Assembly: GCA_951812895.1 (NCBI GenBank)
Contig: OX638333.1
Span: 3,452,001 to 3,516,000, forward strand
From: an uncultured Roseovarius sp.
GTDB lineage: Bacteria > Pseudomonadota > Alphaproteobacteria > Rhodobacterales > Rhodobacteraceae
DNA length: 64,000 bases
Direction: 5' to 3'
In this document: positions 34,900 through 43,443 of the stretch, one piece after another
How the letters are laid out: each line of letters starts with the position of its first letter
Position numbering within the stretch: the stretch's first letter is position 1
The notes under the pieces: model-generated
Databases searched by the model: none
Told to the model about the DNA's origin: nothing
Seen by the model: the letters and a program-made list of their open reading frames with translations, nothing else
Translations under genes and position numbers: made by a program

Positions 34900-36581
34900 G
34901 TTGCTGTCTCCTTGTCTGGATACTCTGCTGGCAGGGGTGGGCGCCCCAACACCATGTCAGCACATTTTTCCGCCATTGCAATCACAGTTGCATTCGGATT
35001 GCCGGTAATTTGCGTGGGCATGGCCGCGGCATCGCAAACCCGCAGTCCCTCAACCCCGCGCACACGCATCTGATTATCCAAAACGGCACCGGCATCGCGA
35101 TCGCCTCCCATCCGGGCGGTCGAGCAGGGGTGATGCCCCGTATAGGCGGTCTGCCGGATGGCCTGTTCGGTCTCTGTTTTGCTTCGTACGTCCCGCCAAG
35201 GCGCGAGCGCTCCGGTCAGATATTTCGCGATCTGCGGCTGTGCCATCACCTCGCGCATCGCTTCAGCACCCTGTCGCAGTTCATCCAAATCCCGCGGCTC
35301 TGCAAAGTAATTCGGGTCGATCACCGGATGATCCAACGGATCACCACTGGCCAGTTTCACCGTGCCCGCACTGCGGGGTCGTTGCAGGTTGATATCAACC
35401 TGCACCCCCGGCCGGGCCACCTTGCGCCCCCGTACCAGCAATTTCCGCCCCAGCCGCTGTAGCAACGGTGTGGGTTCTTGTGCTCCCGAGGTCAGGTTCT
35501 CATCCACAATCATCGGCGTCATGAAAACTTCGAATTCCGGCAACGCAGGATCGTCAAGCGCATGAAAGAGCACGGCAGAGAAGAACGCACCACCCCCCGG
35601 TCCCCGCTTGAACAACAGCCAATTCGCCATCAGCGCTGCGGCCTTGTCCAACCGCTGAAACCGTGCCAGGCTCAGATCCATCCGGTCAGAACCATATTGA
35701 ATGGGCACATCCGGATGATCAGACAGGTTTTCCCCGACACCCGGCACATCCGCAATCACCTTGATCCCGTGTGCCCGCAAATGCTCTGCCGGGCCAATTC
35801 CTGACAACATTAGCATCTGCGGCGTGCCAAAGGCGCCCTGACACAGGATAACCTCCTGTTCTGCAATGAATTCGTCACCACCCACTGTCTTCACCCCTAC
35901 GGCACGCGCGCCCTTAAACATCACCTGTGCCACGTGATGCCCGGTCAGAACCGTCAGGTTCGCCGGGGGCTTGCGCAGATACGCAATCGCCGAAGATTGC
36001 CGCACACCGCGATGGACCGTGCTGTCATTGCGCGCGACACCGGTGCGTTCTGGTCCGTTGAAATCGTCCAGCCGCCGATGTCCGGCAGCTACAGCTGCCT
36101 CTACAAAAGCCTGATCAAGCACATCAAAATTTGCCGCAGGTTCGGTCTTAAGCGGGCCATCCGTGCCATGCCATCCATCCCGCCGATCCCGCGCGCCCTC
36201 TGACCGGCGGAAATAGGGCAGCAGATCGGCATATCCCCAGCCCTCCAGCCCTCGTTGCCGCCAGCGGTCGTAATCCGCGGGAACGCCGCGCATATAGATC
36301 ATGCCGTTCAAAATTGATGACCCGCCAAGCGCTTTGCCACGCGGATAATAAATCCGGCGCCCACTCAATCCGGACTGAGGTACCGTTCGGTATCCCCAAT
36401 CCAGCGCCGGATTGCCAAAGACAAAGCCGTTTCCAGCAGGCATGCGGATAAACAGGTTGCGGCCGTGGCCTCCTGCCTCGATCAGGCAAACCTTTGTGCT
36501 GGAGTCTTCCGCCAGCCGTGCGGCCAACACACAGCCGGCAGAGCCGCCACCACAAATGATGTAGTCATATCCCGCCTTCAC
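34896..36581 (-). CDS. GMC-family FAD oxidoreductase (choline dehydrogenase-like)
   Basis: A 561-aa glucose-methanol-choline oxidoreductase. The N-terminal FAD loop is IICGGGSAGCVLAARLAED (8-26), followed by the GMC signature KALGGSSILNGMIYMRG. The catalytic His lies in YTGHHPCSTARMG, and the second conserved block is GNPNATVIAMAEK. It oxidises an alcohol group with FAD. Choline dehydrogenase (BetA) is one possibility, but no betaine aldehyde dehydrogenase or BetI regulator is beside it. It overlaps both neighbours by 4 bases (ATGA), so the three genes are one operon. Confidence 0.85.
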   Translation of the reverse strand: MKAGYDYIICGGGSAGCVLAARLAEDSSTKVCLIEAGGHGRNLFIRMPAGNGFVFGNPALDWGYRTVPQSGLSGRRIYYPRGKALGGSSILNGMIYMRGVPADYDRWRQRGLEGWGYADLLPYFRRSEGARDRRDGWHGTDGPLKTEPAANFDVLDQAFVEAAVAAGHRRLDDFNGPERTGVARNDSTVHRGVRQSSAIAYLRKPPANLTVLTGHHVAQVMFKGARAVGVKTVGGDEFIAEQEVILCQGAFGTPQMLMLSGIGPAEHLRAHGIKVIADVPGVGENLSDHPDVPIQYGSDRMDLSLARFQRLDKAAALMANWLLFKRGPGGGAFFSAVLFHALDDPALPEFEVFMTPMIVDENLTSGAQEPTPLLQRLGRKLLVRGRKVARPGVQVDINLQRPRSAGTVKLASGDPLDHPVIDPNYFAEPRDLDELRQGAEAMREVMAQPQIAKYLTGALAPWRDVRSKTETEQAIRQTAYTGHHPCSTARMGGDRDAGAVLDNQMRVRGVEGLRVCDAAAMPTQITGNPNATVIAMAEKCADMVLGRPPLPAEYPDKETAT

Positions 36582-37675
36582 CGCTCCAGCCTTTGTAAAA
36601 CCGCGTCTGTTACGTCTTTGGTTCGATCTGTGCCGCCAATATCCGGCGTGCGCATACCCGCGGCCACAGCAGATTTAACCGCCGCTTCGATGGTACGGGC
36701 AAGTTCGGGACGCCCAAAGGAATGTTCAAACATCATCGCCACGCTCAGGATCATCCCCACCGGGTTCGCAATCCCTTGCCCGGCAATGTCCGGCGCGCTG
36801 CCATGAACGGGCTCATAGATGGCATGGCTTACCGAACCCGGTGCACCATTCAGACAGGCAGAGGGCAACATGCCCAACCCCCCGGACACAATCGCCGCCA
36901 GATCGCTCAGCAGATCACCCAACAGGTTACAGCCCATGATCACGTCAAACTCTGTCGGGCGCATTGCCATCTGATAAGCGCAGTTATCTGCGTACATGTG
37001 TGTCAGCGTTACGTCCGGAAAATCCGCCGACACCTCATTCACGACGGCACGCCACAGTTTGTAACTTTCCATGACATTCGCTTTGTCGGCGGAAACCAAC
37101 CGGCCAGATCGCTTTTGGGCCAGCTCAAACCCCGCCACCGCGATACGGGTCAGCTCTTCCTCGCCATAGCCCGCAGTGTCATAGGCGTATCGCGTACCGT
37201 TGCGCTGGTCCTGACCACGTGGTTCGGCAAACATCACACCGCCCGTCATCTCTCGCAGAACCATGATGTCGGCGCCATCCGCCACACCCGTGGCAAACGG
37301 CGTCCGGTCGGACAGCTCAGGCCAATGCCGGGTAGGGCGCAGGCCGGCATAGGTATCCAGTTCAAACCGCAATCGCATCAGCCCGTCCTGCATCTCAGGA
37401 CCGCCGGGAACCCTGATATCGTCCCACTTCGGGCCGCCCACGGCACCGACCAGAATCGCGTCAGACTCTTTTGCCACGGTCAGCGTCTCTTCTCGGCAAA
37501 AGGTGCCATATTCTTCCCAGGCGGCGCCGTGCAACAGATCGTGGGTCACCTCCAATTCCACACCTGCCCGGGCCGCTGTTTCCGCCGCCACAGCAAGCCC
37601 GGCCTCTAAAACCTCCGGGCCAATTCCGTCACCGCCCAATGCCAGTACTTTGAATTTGGTCATGTGATCATTCAT
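36578..37675 (-). CDS. Isocitrate/isopropylmalate-family dehydrogenase (LeuB/tartrate dehydrogenase-like)
   Basis: A 365-aa beta-decarboxylating dehydrogenase. The motifs LALGGDGIGPEV, LRFELDTYAGLRP, REMTGGVMF, SADKANVMES, CNLLGDLLSDLAA and EPVHGSAPDIAG follow LeuB order and supply substrate-Arg, catalytic Lys and metal-Asp positions. The changes REMTGGVMF and NLLGDLLSDLAA, and the catabolic setting, suggest a different substrate from 3-isopropylmalate (for example a malate- or tartrate-type acid). It is the first gene of the operon and faces a LysR regulator. leuC and leuD are absent here, which argues against leucine synthesis. Confidence 0.8.
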   Translation of the reverse strand: MNDHMTKFKVLALGGDGIGPEVLEAGLAVAAETAARAGVELEVTHDLLHGAAWEEYGTFCREETLTVAKESDAILVGAVGGPKWDDIRVPGGPEMQDGLMRLRFELDTYAGLRPTRHWPELSDRTPFATGVADGADIMVLREMTGGVMFAEPRGQDQRNGTRYAYDTAGYGEEELTRIAVAGFELAQKRSGRLVSADKANVMESYKLWRAVVNEVSADFPDVTLTHMYADNCAYQMAMRPTEFDVIMGCNLLGDLLSDLAAIVSGGLGMLPSACLNGAPGSVSHAIYEPVHGSAPDIAGQGIANPVGMILSVAMMFEHSFGRPELARTIEAAVKSAVAAGMRTPDIGGTDRTKDVTDAVLQRLER

Positions 37676-37732
37676 TCAGTTTCGTAGTAAGCAAACTAGA
37701 GCCTTGTATTTTTGGCGAAACCGCGAAAATCT

Positions 37733-37759
37733 GAATGACATTCATTCATTCCAGGAATG
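37733..37759. promoter_or_regulatory. Tandem CATTC palindromes in LysR-operon spacer
   Basis: GAATG-A-CATTC (37733-37743) and CATTCC-A-GGAATG (37747-37759) are two palindromes built from the same half-site, with extra CATTC copies towards the operon start (near 37670-37678). They overlap the ribosome binding site of the LysR gene. They are probable binding sites for that LysR protein and would allow autoregulation. Confidence 0.5.
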
Positions 37760-37765
37760 TACGTA

Positions 37766-38644
37766 ATGAACCGACTACCCCTATCCCAAATTGCCGCGTT
37801 CGAGGCAGCGGCGCGCCATCTCAGCTTTACCCGCGCTGCAGCAGAACTGAATGTGCAGCAACCCGCTGTAAGCCGCCAAGTAGCGGCGTTGGAACTTGAG
37901 GCAGGAACACCGTTGTTTTTAAGGACCAAACCCCGTCTCACTTTGACAGAAGAAGGTGGCGTTCTTTTCAATGCTGTCACCTCGGGTTTTGGTGATATCC
38001 GCTCAGCGCTGGATCGCATTAGACCAAGACATCAGCCTGCAAACATCGTCGTCAACGCGGCAATCGGATTTACAAGCCTGTTCATGCTTCCCCGATTGGC
38101 CGAATTTCAAAGCCTGTACCCCGGTATACGGCTTCAGATTGTGACCCGCGATCAGAACCCCGATTTTGATACGGCCGATTGCGATATCGTAGTGACCTTT
38201 GGCACCAGAGGAGTCGAAGGATGTGAACAGTCTTTGATATTTTATGAAGAATTGGTTCCAATCTGTCGTCCCGGTTATCTGCCGGATAACCGCCCTGTCG
38301 ATCTAACTGACCTCGGCCAGCAGAATTTATTGCACATGTCCAATCAGTCGCATGGGGATGATTGGCTGATTTACTTTCAGGGAACGGGAATTTCGGTGCC
38401 CCAACCGGATTCTATCGACCGGGTGTTCAGTTACATGGTCTATCTGCGCGCTATTCAAAACGGGCTTGGTATCGGGTTGGGATGGCGGCGCCTTATCGAA
38501 GATATGGTCGAGTCTGGCGCCCTTTCAATCGCATGCGAACGCACTGTTCAAACAGAGCGTGGGTATCACTGTTCCATAACACCTCGTGCTGCTAGCCGAG
38601 CTGAAGCGATGGCGTTTCTCGATTGGATAGGTCGACTCGTTTGA
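37766..38644 (+). CDS. LysR-family transcriptional regulator
   Basis: A 292-aa regulator, GcvA-like in pattern. The winged helix-turn-helix at the N-terminus reads FEAAARHLSFTRAAAELNV, then QPAVSRQVAALE. The effector domain follows from about residue 90. It is divergent from the four-gene catabolic operon and most likely controls it in response to a pathway intermediate. ATG 37766 is chosen because AGGA lies 9 bases upstream; ATG 37757, three codons earlier, lies too close to that site. Confidence 0.85.
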   Translation: MNRLPLSQIAAFEAAARHLSFTRAAAELNVQQPAVSRQVAALELEAGTPLFLRTKPRLTLTEEGGVLFNAVTSGFGDIRSALDRIRPRHQPANIVVNAAIGFTSLFMLPRLAEFQSLYPGIRLQIVTRDQNPDFDTADCDIVVTFGTRGVEGCEQSLIFYEELVPICRPGYLPDNRPVDLTDLGQQNLLHMSNQSHGDDWLIYFQGTGISVPQPDSIDRVFSYMVYLRAIQNGLGIGLGWRRLIEDMVESGALSIACERTVQTERGYHCSITPRAASRAEAMAFLDWIGRLV

Positions 38645-38700
38645 TGACCTGTTCCGGGGGCCAGCAAGGCCTTAAATTTGTGCAAATTGCACCATCTTGA

Positions 38701-40008
38701 TCAGATTTCTCGGACCTTCAGCAGGCTGATCCGGTTTTCTTCTTTCGCAATGACTTCAAAGCGGAAGCCGTGGAAAACAAAGACCTGATTGATGTCCGGA
38801 ATGATCTTTGCTTCGTGAATTACAAGCCCGGCAACGGTATTCGCCTCATCATCCGGCAAGCTCCAGTCCGTCGCGCGATTGAGATCGCGAATTGTCATGG
38901 CGCCATCTACAAGGATTTGATTATCCTCAACCTTTTGGATTTCATGCTCTTCTTCAATGTCGAATTCATCGGTGATCTCACCAACGATTTCCTCCAGAAT
39001 ATCCTCCAGGGTGAGCAATCCCTGCAACGAGCCATACTCGTCAACGACCAGCGCAAAGTGTCTGCGTATATGCAGAAACTGCCGCATCTGATCGTCCAGT
39101 GTCGTGGTCTCTGGCACAAAGTACGGCTTTGTCGCGACATCACATATATCGAATTTACTCAACGCCTTAGGAGACAAACCCTCGGCAATGATCAGTTGGT
39201 GTATTGTCCGCAAAAGGTCTTTTGCATGAACCACCCCGATGATGTTATCTGGCTCGTCTCTAAACACCGGCAGGCGTGTGTGCCTGCTTTTAAGGCATTG
39301 ATCCAAAATGGATTCCGGTGACGCATCGGCATCGATCATCTCGATCTGACTGCGGTGAAGCATGATTTCTTCAACCGTGCGATCGCCCAGGTCCAAGGCA
39401 CCAAGAATGCGGTCCCGGTCTTCCTTTTCAACCACACCTTCGGATTGCCCCAGATAAAGGGCACCTGCAATTTCTTCTTTGACCGCAAGGATTTGGCTGT
39501 CCGGATCTGCATTCACGCCGAACATCCAAAGTACACCGCGTACCAACCAGCGAACCGCAGATACGATGGGTGAAAAAATGCTTATTACCAACGTGATAAT
39601 GGGCGCAGTTCGTGCTGCAGCAGCTTCGGCATTGGTTATGGCGTAGGTTTTCGGCAGCACCTCAGCAAAAATCAGCACCAACAACGTCATAACCAACGTC
39701 GCCAAGGCCACACCACTTTCGCCGAACAGCCGGGTAAACAGCGCGGTCGCAAGCGACGCGGCAAGGATATTCACAAGGTTGTTGCCCAGCAGGACAGACC
39801 CGATAAGCCGCTCATTATCCTCGGTTATTTCCAATGCCTTCTCGGCACCTTTGGATCCTTTTTCTGCCTGCGCCCGCAACTTGCCGCGTGACGCCGCGGT
39901 CAATGCGGTTTCGCTGCCGGAAAAATATGCCGACAAAACCAGCAATGCCAAAATTGACCCGACGGTGATCCAGAACGCGCCGTCAAGGATGATGGTTGAG
40001 ACTTCCAT
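38701..40008 (-). CDS. HlyC/CorC (CNNM) family membrane protein with CBS domains
   Basis: A 435-aa protein. An N-terminal DUF21 membrane domain (about 1-190) has helices such as ILALLVLSAYFSGSETALTA and the conserved GNNLVNILAASLATALF. Two CBS domains (roughly 205-340, TRLPVFRDEPDNIIGVVHAKDLL and HFALVVDEYGSLQGLLTLEDILEEIVGEI) and a C-terminal CorC/HlyC transporter-associated domain follow. Members are linked to magnesium or cobalt efflux and to membrane stability; the family name HlyC is historical. It converges with the LysR gene and precedes xerD on the same strand by 130 bases with the opposite order of transcription (xerD is upstream). Confidence 0.9.
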   Translation of the reverse strand: MEVSTIILDGAFWITVGSILALLVLSAYFSGSETALTAASRGKLRAQAEKGSKGAEKALEITEDNERLIGSVLLGNNLVNILAASLATALFTRLFGESGVALATLVMTLLVLIFAEVLPKTYAITNAEAAAARTAPIITLVISIFSPIVSAVRWLVRGVLWMFGVNADPDSQILAVKEEIAGALYLGQSEGVVEKEDRDRILGALDLGDRTVEEIMLHRSQIEMIDADASPESILDQCLKSRHTRLPVFRDEPDNIIGVVHAKDLLRTIHQLIIAEGLSPKALSKFDICDVATKPYFVPETTTLDDQMRQFLHIRRHFALVVDEYGSLQGLLTLEDILEEIVGEITDEFDIEEEHEIQKVEDNQILVDGAMTIRDLNRATDWSLPDDEANTVAGLVIHEAKIIPDINQVFVFHGFRFEVIAKEENRISLLKVREI

Positions 40009-40137
40009 TCTCTCACTTACCTATTTATCTCGTTGGGTTATGGGGCGGGATGGCCCCGCAATCAAGAGATCATGCAGCCGAAATTTAGCATGAAATTACG
40101 CGTCTTACCCGTTATCCGGCCTAAAATCACACAATCA

Positions 40138-41109
40138 TCAATGATCTTCCGGACTAAGGTCATCCTTTTTCCTGGTGCGGCTGGCCTTGGCAAGCGGGTG
40201 ATGTTGTTCAACCAACTCACGCAACCGTTCATCAAGCACATGCGTATATATCTCAGTTGTCGCAACATCCGCATGCCCAAGAAGTGTTTGAATCGCCCTC
40301 AAATCTGCACCATTAGCCAACAGATGCGTGGCAAAGGCATGTCGCAGAGTGTGGGGCGTGACGTTTTCGGGACTCACGCCCGCTGCTACGGATAACTTTT
40401 TGATAATATTGTAAAACTGGAATCGCGTGAGATGGCCAGATTTGCTCTTTGAGGGAAAAAGAAACGCCGACGCAACGGCCCCATCCTTGCGTTTTTTTTC
40501 CTCAATTCGATCCCATTGGGTCAACCATTCTGCCAGCGCCTCGCGTGCAGGCGGGGACAATGGGACCATTCGTTCTTTTCCGCCTTTGCCCTGAATCATC
40601 AGCATTCGCGGATCACCCCGCGCGGCAGAAACAGGCAAGGACATCAATTCCGTCACCCGCATCCCTGTGGCATACAAGACTTCCATCAGACAGGTATTAC
40701 GGCAACGGTCTGTAGCTGTGCGGCCAAATGAGCGTGCGGCACACAACAGATCGTCAACATCTTGTTCTGAAAGCGTTTTGGGAAGCTTCTTTTCCCGCCC
40801 CGGGCCTTTGATTCTGATCGCCGGATTGTCTTCGCGCCAACGCTCTTCAAATGCAAAACGATATAGCTGTTTTATCGCAGACAGTCGTCTCGCGCGGGTT
40901 GATCTGGCCAGTCCTTGTGCGTCGCATTGGATCAAATATGCTTCAACATCCTGCTGCGTGGCCCCCGAGATGGACTTTCCGCTATCCGTGATCCAGCCCG
41001 AAAAATCACCCAGGTCCCTGGAATAGGCGGCTAAAGTATTCTGCGCAGCCCCCAGTTCTGCCGCCTGAGCTTCTAAAAAAGCAGAGATCCAATGGCGATC
41101 GTCACTCAT
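40138..41109 (-). CDS. xerD: Site-specific tyrosine recombinase XerD
   Basis: A 323-aa tyrosine recombinase that, with XerC, resolves chromosome dimers at dif. The N-terminal SAM-like domain covers about 1-100. Catalytic residues are Arg151 (ATGMRVTEL), Lys175 (GKGGKER), His253 and Arg256 (HTLRHAFATHLL), His279 (LLGHADVATTEIY) and Tyr288. Complete catalytic set and length fit XerD. Its ATG overlaps the stop of the upstream exported-protein gene (ATGA), and aroK-aroB are divergent, an arrangement probably conserved in Rhodobacterales. Confidence 0.9.
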   Translation of the reverse strand: MSDDRHWISAFLEAQAAELGAAQNTLAAYSRDLGDFSGWITDSGKSISGATQQDVEAYLIQCDAQGLARSTRARRLSAIKQLYRFAFEERWREDNPAIRIKGPGREKKLPKTLSEQDVDDLLCAARSFGRTATDRCRNTCLMEVLYATGMRVTELMSLPVSAARGDPRMLMIQGKGGKERMVPLSPPAREALAEWLTQWDRIEEKKRKDGAVASAFLFPSKSKSGHLTRFQFYNIIKKLSVAAGVSPENVTPHTLRHAFATHLLANGADLRAIQTLLGHADVATTEIYTHVLDERLRELVEQHHPLAKASRTRKKDDLSPEDH

Positions 41110-42638
41110 CCGTGCCTCTTGAGCAGAAGAATTTGCAGGGCAGCCCGCCGCGCAACATCTTCAAGGCCCACTGCGCGCAGCGTCGCAATTGCAGCGGTTA
41201 TATCTCTTGTTTGATTAGGACCGGCATTATCGAGCTGTGAAGCCGCAGATAAAATGGCTTGTCCCAATCTTCCTTGTTCTAGGGGGCCGGCGTGATCAGG
41301 TGATGGCTTGGTCGTTGAAAACCCCTCGGAAATCGCCTTTTCAACAGCAGTTTGCGCATATTCGGCTTTTGGCACACCTTGAGATAGTCCCGTTAGAAAT
41401 GTCATGCGCCTTCCAGCGGATATACCCGCAACATCAGCAGCTTGTTCGTAGGCTGGAGAAAGAAGCACAATCTCAGCGGCCAAATCGTTTGCATCCGGTA
41501 AGGCGGTAGTTGTCAAAATTACCCCGTAGTAAGCGGCAAATGCCACCTCTAGGCCTTGTTCCTGCATGTAGGACCATGCCGCGGGCAATGATTGCACCAA
41601 GCGGTCAGCATTACCATCGGTGACCGCCGTATCAAATGCCTGAACCGCAGCGACCCGGTCCCATACTCCGCCAGAAGCGGCTGGTTTGCGCTCCGTATAG
41701 AGCCCGAATAGCCGGTTTGCAGGCAATGCGCCTGTACGTGCCAGGCGCTCTGCCGCTTCAATCTCTGCGCGCCAGCCAACGGTTCCCCGCAAATCAGCAA
41801 TTGCATATTCCCGCGGTAGATTCCTGGTTGGAAGTGGCGCGCCATTTGCTTCGTAAAGCCGGAAAACAAGCGGCGTCATATCCGAAGGAGGCGCAAGCGT
41901 CGGCGATACTTCTGCGAATTCGGGGTCGAGAAACTGTGCCAGAAGGTCTGTCTCGGCTTCGGTCAACAAACCAAGGGCGCGGGCGGTATCGTATGTAAGC
42001 GCAGCTGTAGCCCAATCGCCGGAACGTGCTGTGCAGAAAATTCGCTTTGCATAGTCATTCGTGAGGTTCAGGTTTTGACTAAGTGTTTTGCATACTTGAT
42101 CTTCGGTTCCTTCTAGAAGGGACAGGTCAAGCCATTGATCAAAAAGTGGTTCCGAGGCACCACCAGCCCGCGCAACCATTGCGCTGGCTGCTTCTATCGC
42201 ACCGTACTTTCGCAATGCATCTATACGTGAGATTAAGAAACGGGCATTCGGGCCTGCATCAGAAGGTGTGTCCGCCTCTGCCAGCAAAAGCGTGTAATAA
42301 AGCGCTTGCAGAGCCGGTAGCGGTTGATCGGACAGGCGGCCGAGTTGTGAAACAAGTGTATCGGTTGAACTTTGACGCCAAAGCCCCTGTGGCAGGCCCG
42401 TCGTTGTTGACGGTAACAGTCCCACAGCATCGGGGATTGCTCCGTCAAGCGGCTCTACCGTGACGTCAGGGGTGGTTATGCCGTCTGTTACCGGAGGTTC
42501 TCCAAGCGGTAGCAGCAGGGGCTGAGCGACAGTAATCGGTGCCGGTGATTTCAGCCAGTCAATCGCCGACAGAGGCGCCTCTGCATAGGCAGGCAATGCC
42601 AGGACTGACGTGGCCAGAAGGGTTCTAATCTGTTTCAA
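41106..42638 (-). CDS. Exported hypothetical protein upstream of xerD
   Basis: A 510-aa protein starting at TTG 42638 (LKQIRTLLATSVLALPAYA), a signal peptide with cleavage after AYA. AGGAAA lies 7 bases upstream. The rest is Ala- and Leu-rich and helical, with repeat-like helical pairs (ALQALYYTLLLAEA, IEAASAMVARAGG) suggesting a tetratricopeptide-like periplasmic scaffold. No named domain is recognised. Its start overlaps the end of the 49-aa membrane protein gene by 14 bases, and its stop overlaps the xerD start by 4, so all three are one operon. The frame extends to 42764 but covers the small gene in another frame. Confidence 0.75.
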   Translation of the reverse strand: MKQIRTLLATSVLALPAYAEAPLSAIDWLKSPAPITVAQPLLLPLGEPPVTDGITTPDVTVEPLDGAIPDAVGLLPSTTTGLPQGLWRQSSTDTLVSQLGRLSDQPLPALQALYYTLLLAEADTPSDAGPNARFLISRIDALRKYGAIEAASAMVARAGGASEPLFDQWLDLSLLEGTEDQVCKTLSQNLNLTNDYAKRIFCTARSGDWATAALTYDTARALGLLTEAETDLLAQFLDPEFAEVSPTLAPPSDMTPLVFRLYEANGAPLPTRNLPREYAIADLRGTVGWRAEIEAAERLARTGALPANRLFGLYTERKPAASGGVWDRVAAVQAFDTAVTDGNADRLVQSLPAAWSYMQEQGLEVAFAAYYGVILTTTALPDANDLAAEIVLLSPAYEQAADVAGISAGRRMTFLTGLSQGVPKAEYAQTAVEKAISEGFSTTKPSPDHAGPLEQGRLGQAILSAASQLDNAGPNQTRDITAAIATLRAVGLEDVARRAALQILLLKRHG

Positions 42639-42774
42639 GTATGATTTCCTGGCGGATTTCGGTGCTGGTAGGCGAAAAATCTGCTCCGAAAAACGGCCCG
42701 ATATATGCATAGGCCACCAGCGCAATAAAGCCCAAAATGGCAAGGTAAAACAGCCATTTGACAAGTCGAACCAT
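42625..42774 (-). CDS. Small single-pass membrane protein (49 aa)
   Basis: A 49-aa protein, starting MVRLVKWLFYLAILGFIAL, with one transmembrane helix at about 7-27 and a short acidic tail ending TEIRQEIILETD. It is too short for a usual ORF cut-off. Signs that it is real: a positive-inside N-terminus, a clean helix, and a 14-base overlap with the TTG start of the next gene, whose ribosome binding site lies in its last codons. It begins the operon that ends in xerD. Function unknown. Confidence 0.7.
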   Translation of the reverse strand: MVRLVKWLFYLAILGFIALVAYAYIGPFFGADFSPTSTEIRQEIILETD

Positions 42775-42885
42775 CGTTTTTCTGCCCGTTTGTTATGTAG
42801 TTATAGCACTTTATAACTGGCCTTTTGCTCAAGATCACGTCATTCAGTGAAAAATTGAAGGAAATTGGCGAGGGAGCGCCGAGAC

Positions 42886-43443
42886 GTGGCGGAATCTGGG
42901 CGTTGGAGGCTGAAAAAAACGGTCGTCCTTGTTGGCATGATGGGGGCTGGAAAAACCGCCGTGGGCAAGGCACTTGCGGCTGAATTAGGCGTTCCTTTTC
43001 TTGATTCTGATGCCGAAATCGAAAAGGCGGCCAATATGACTATCGCCGAGATTTTCGAGCGGGATGGAGAAGCGTTTTTTCGTGACCGGGAGACCGAGGT
43101 GATCGACCGGTTGTTGGAAGGGGAATGTGGAATACTGTCTACGGGTGGTGGTGCTTTTATGTCGGACCGGAACCGTGAGCTTATTTCAGAAAAAGGTGTT
43201 TCGGTTTGGCTAAAAGCGGATTTGGCGCTTTTGTGGAATCGCGTAAAGCATAAAAATACCAGACCTTTACTTCGCACTTCTAATCCTAAAAAGTCCTTGA
43301 CTGAAATCTATGAAACACGTGTTCCAATTTATGCCATGGCGAATTTGACGGCGGAATCGCGCGCGGAATATTCGATAGAAACAATGGCCGAAAAAGCAGT
43401 GGAAGTACTTATGTCCCGCAAAGATGTGTTGGAGAAAGCATGA
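42886..43443 (+). CDS. aroK: Shikimate kinase
   Basis: A 185-aa kinase that phosphorylates shikimate with ATP (step five of the shikimate pathway). The Walker A loop is GMMGAGKTA (17-25). The shikimate-binding and Mg-binding acidic residues lie in FLDSDAEIE, then FRDRE, then STGGGAF. The LID Arg is in RPLLRT. The start is placed at GTG 42886, where GGGAG lies 9 bases upstream; a TTG at 42865 has AAGGA close to it and is the alternative. The stop overlaps the aroB start (ATGATGA), so the two are translationally coupled. Confidence 0.93.
   Translation: MAESGRWRLKKTVVLVGMMGAGKTAVGKALAAELGVPFLDSDAEIEKAANMTIAEIFERDGEAFFRDRETEVIDRLLEGECGILSTGGGAFMSDRNRELISEKGVSVWLKADLALLWNRVKHKNTRPLLRTSNPKKSLTEIYETRVPIYAMANLTAESRAEYSIETMAEKAVEVLMSRKDVLEKA

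Noticed and set aside
36722-37609. A 295-codon frame antisense to the LeuB-like dehydrogenase
   Set aside because: No motif or ribosome binding site; shadow of a well-supported gene.
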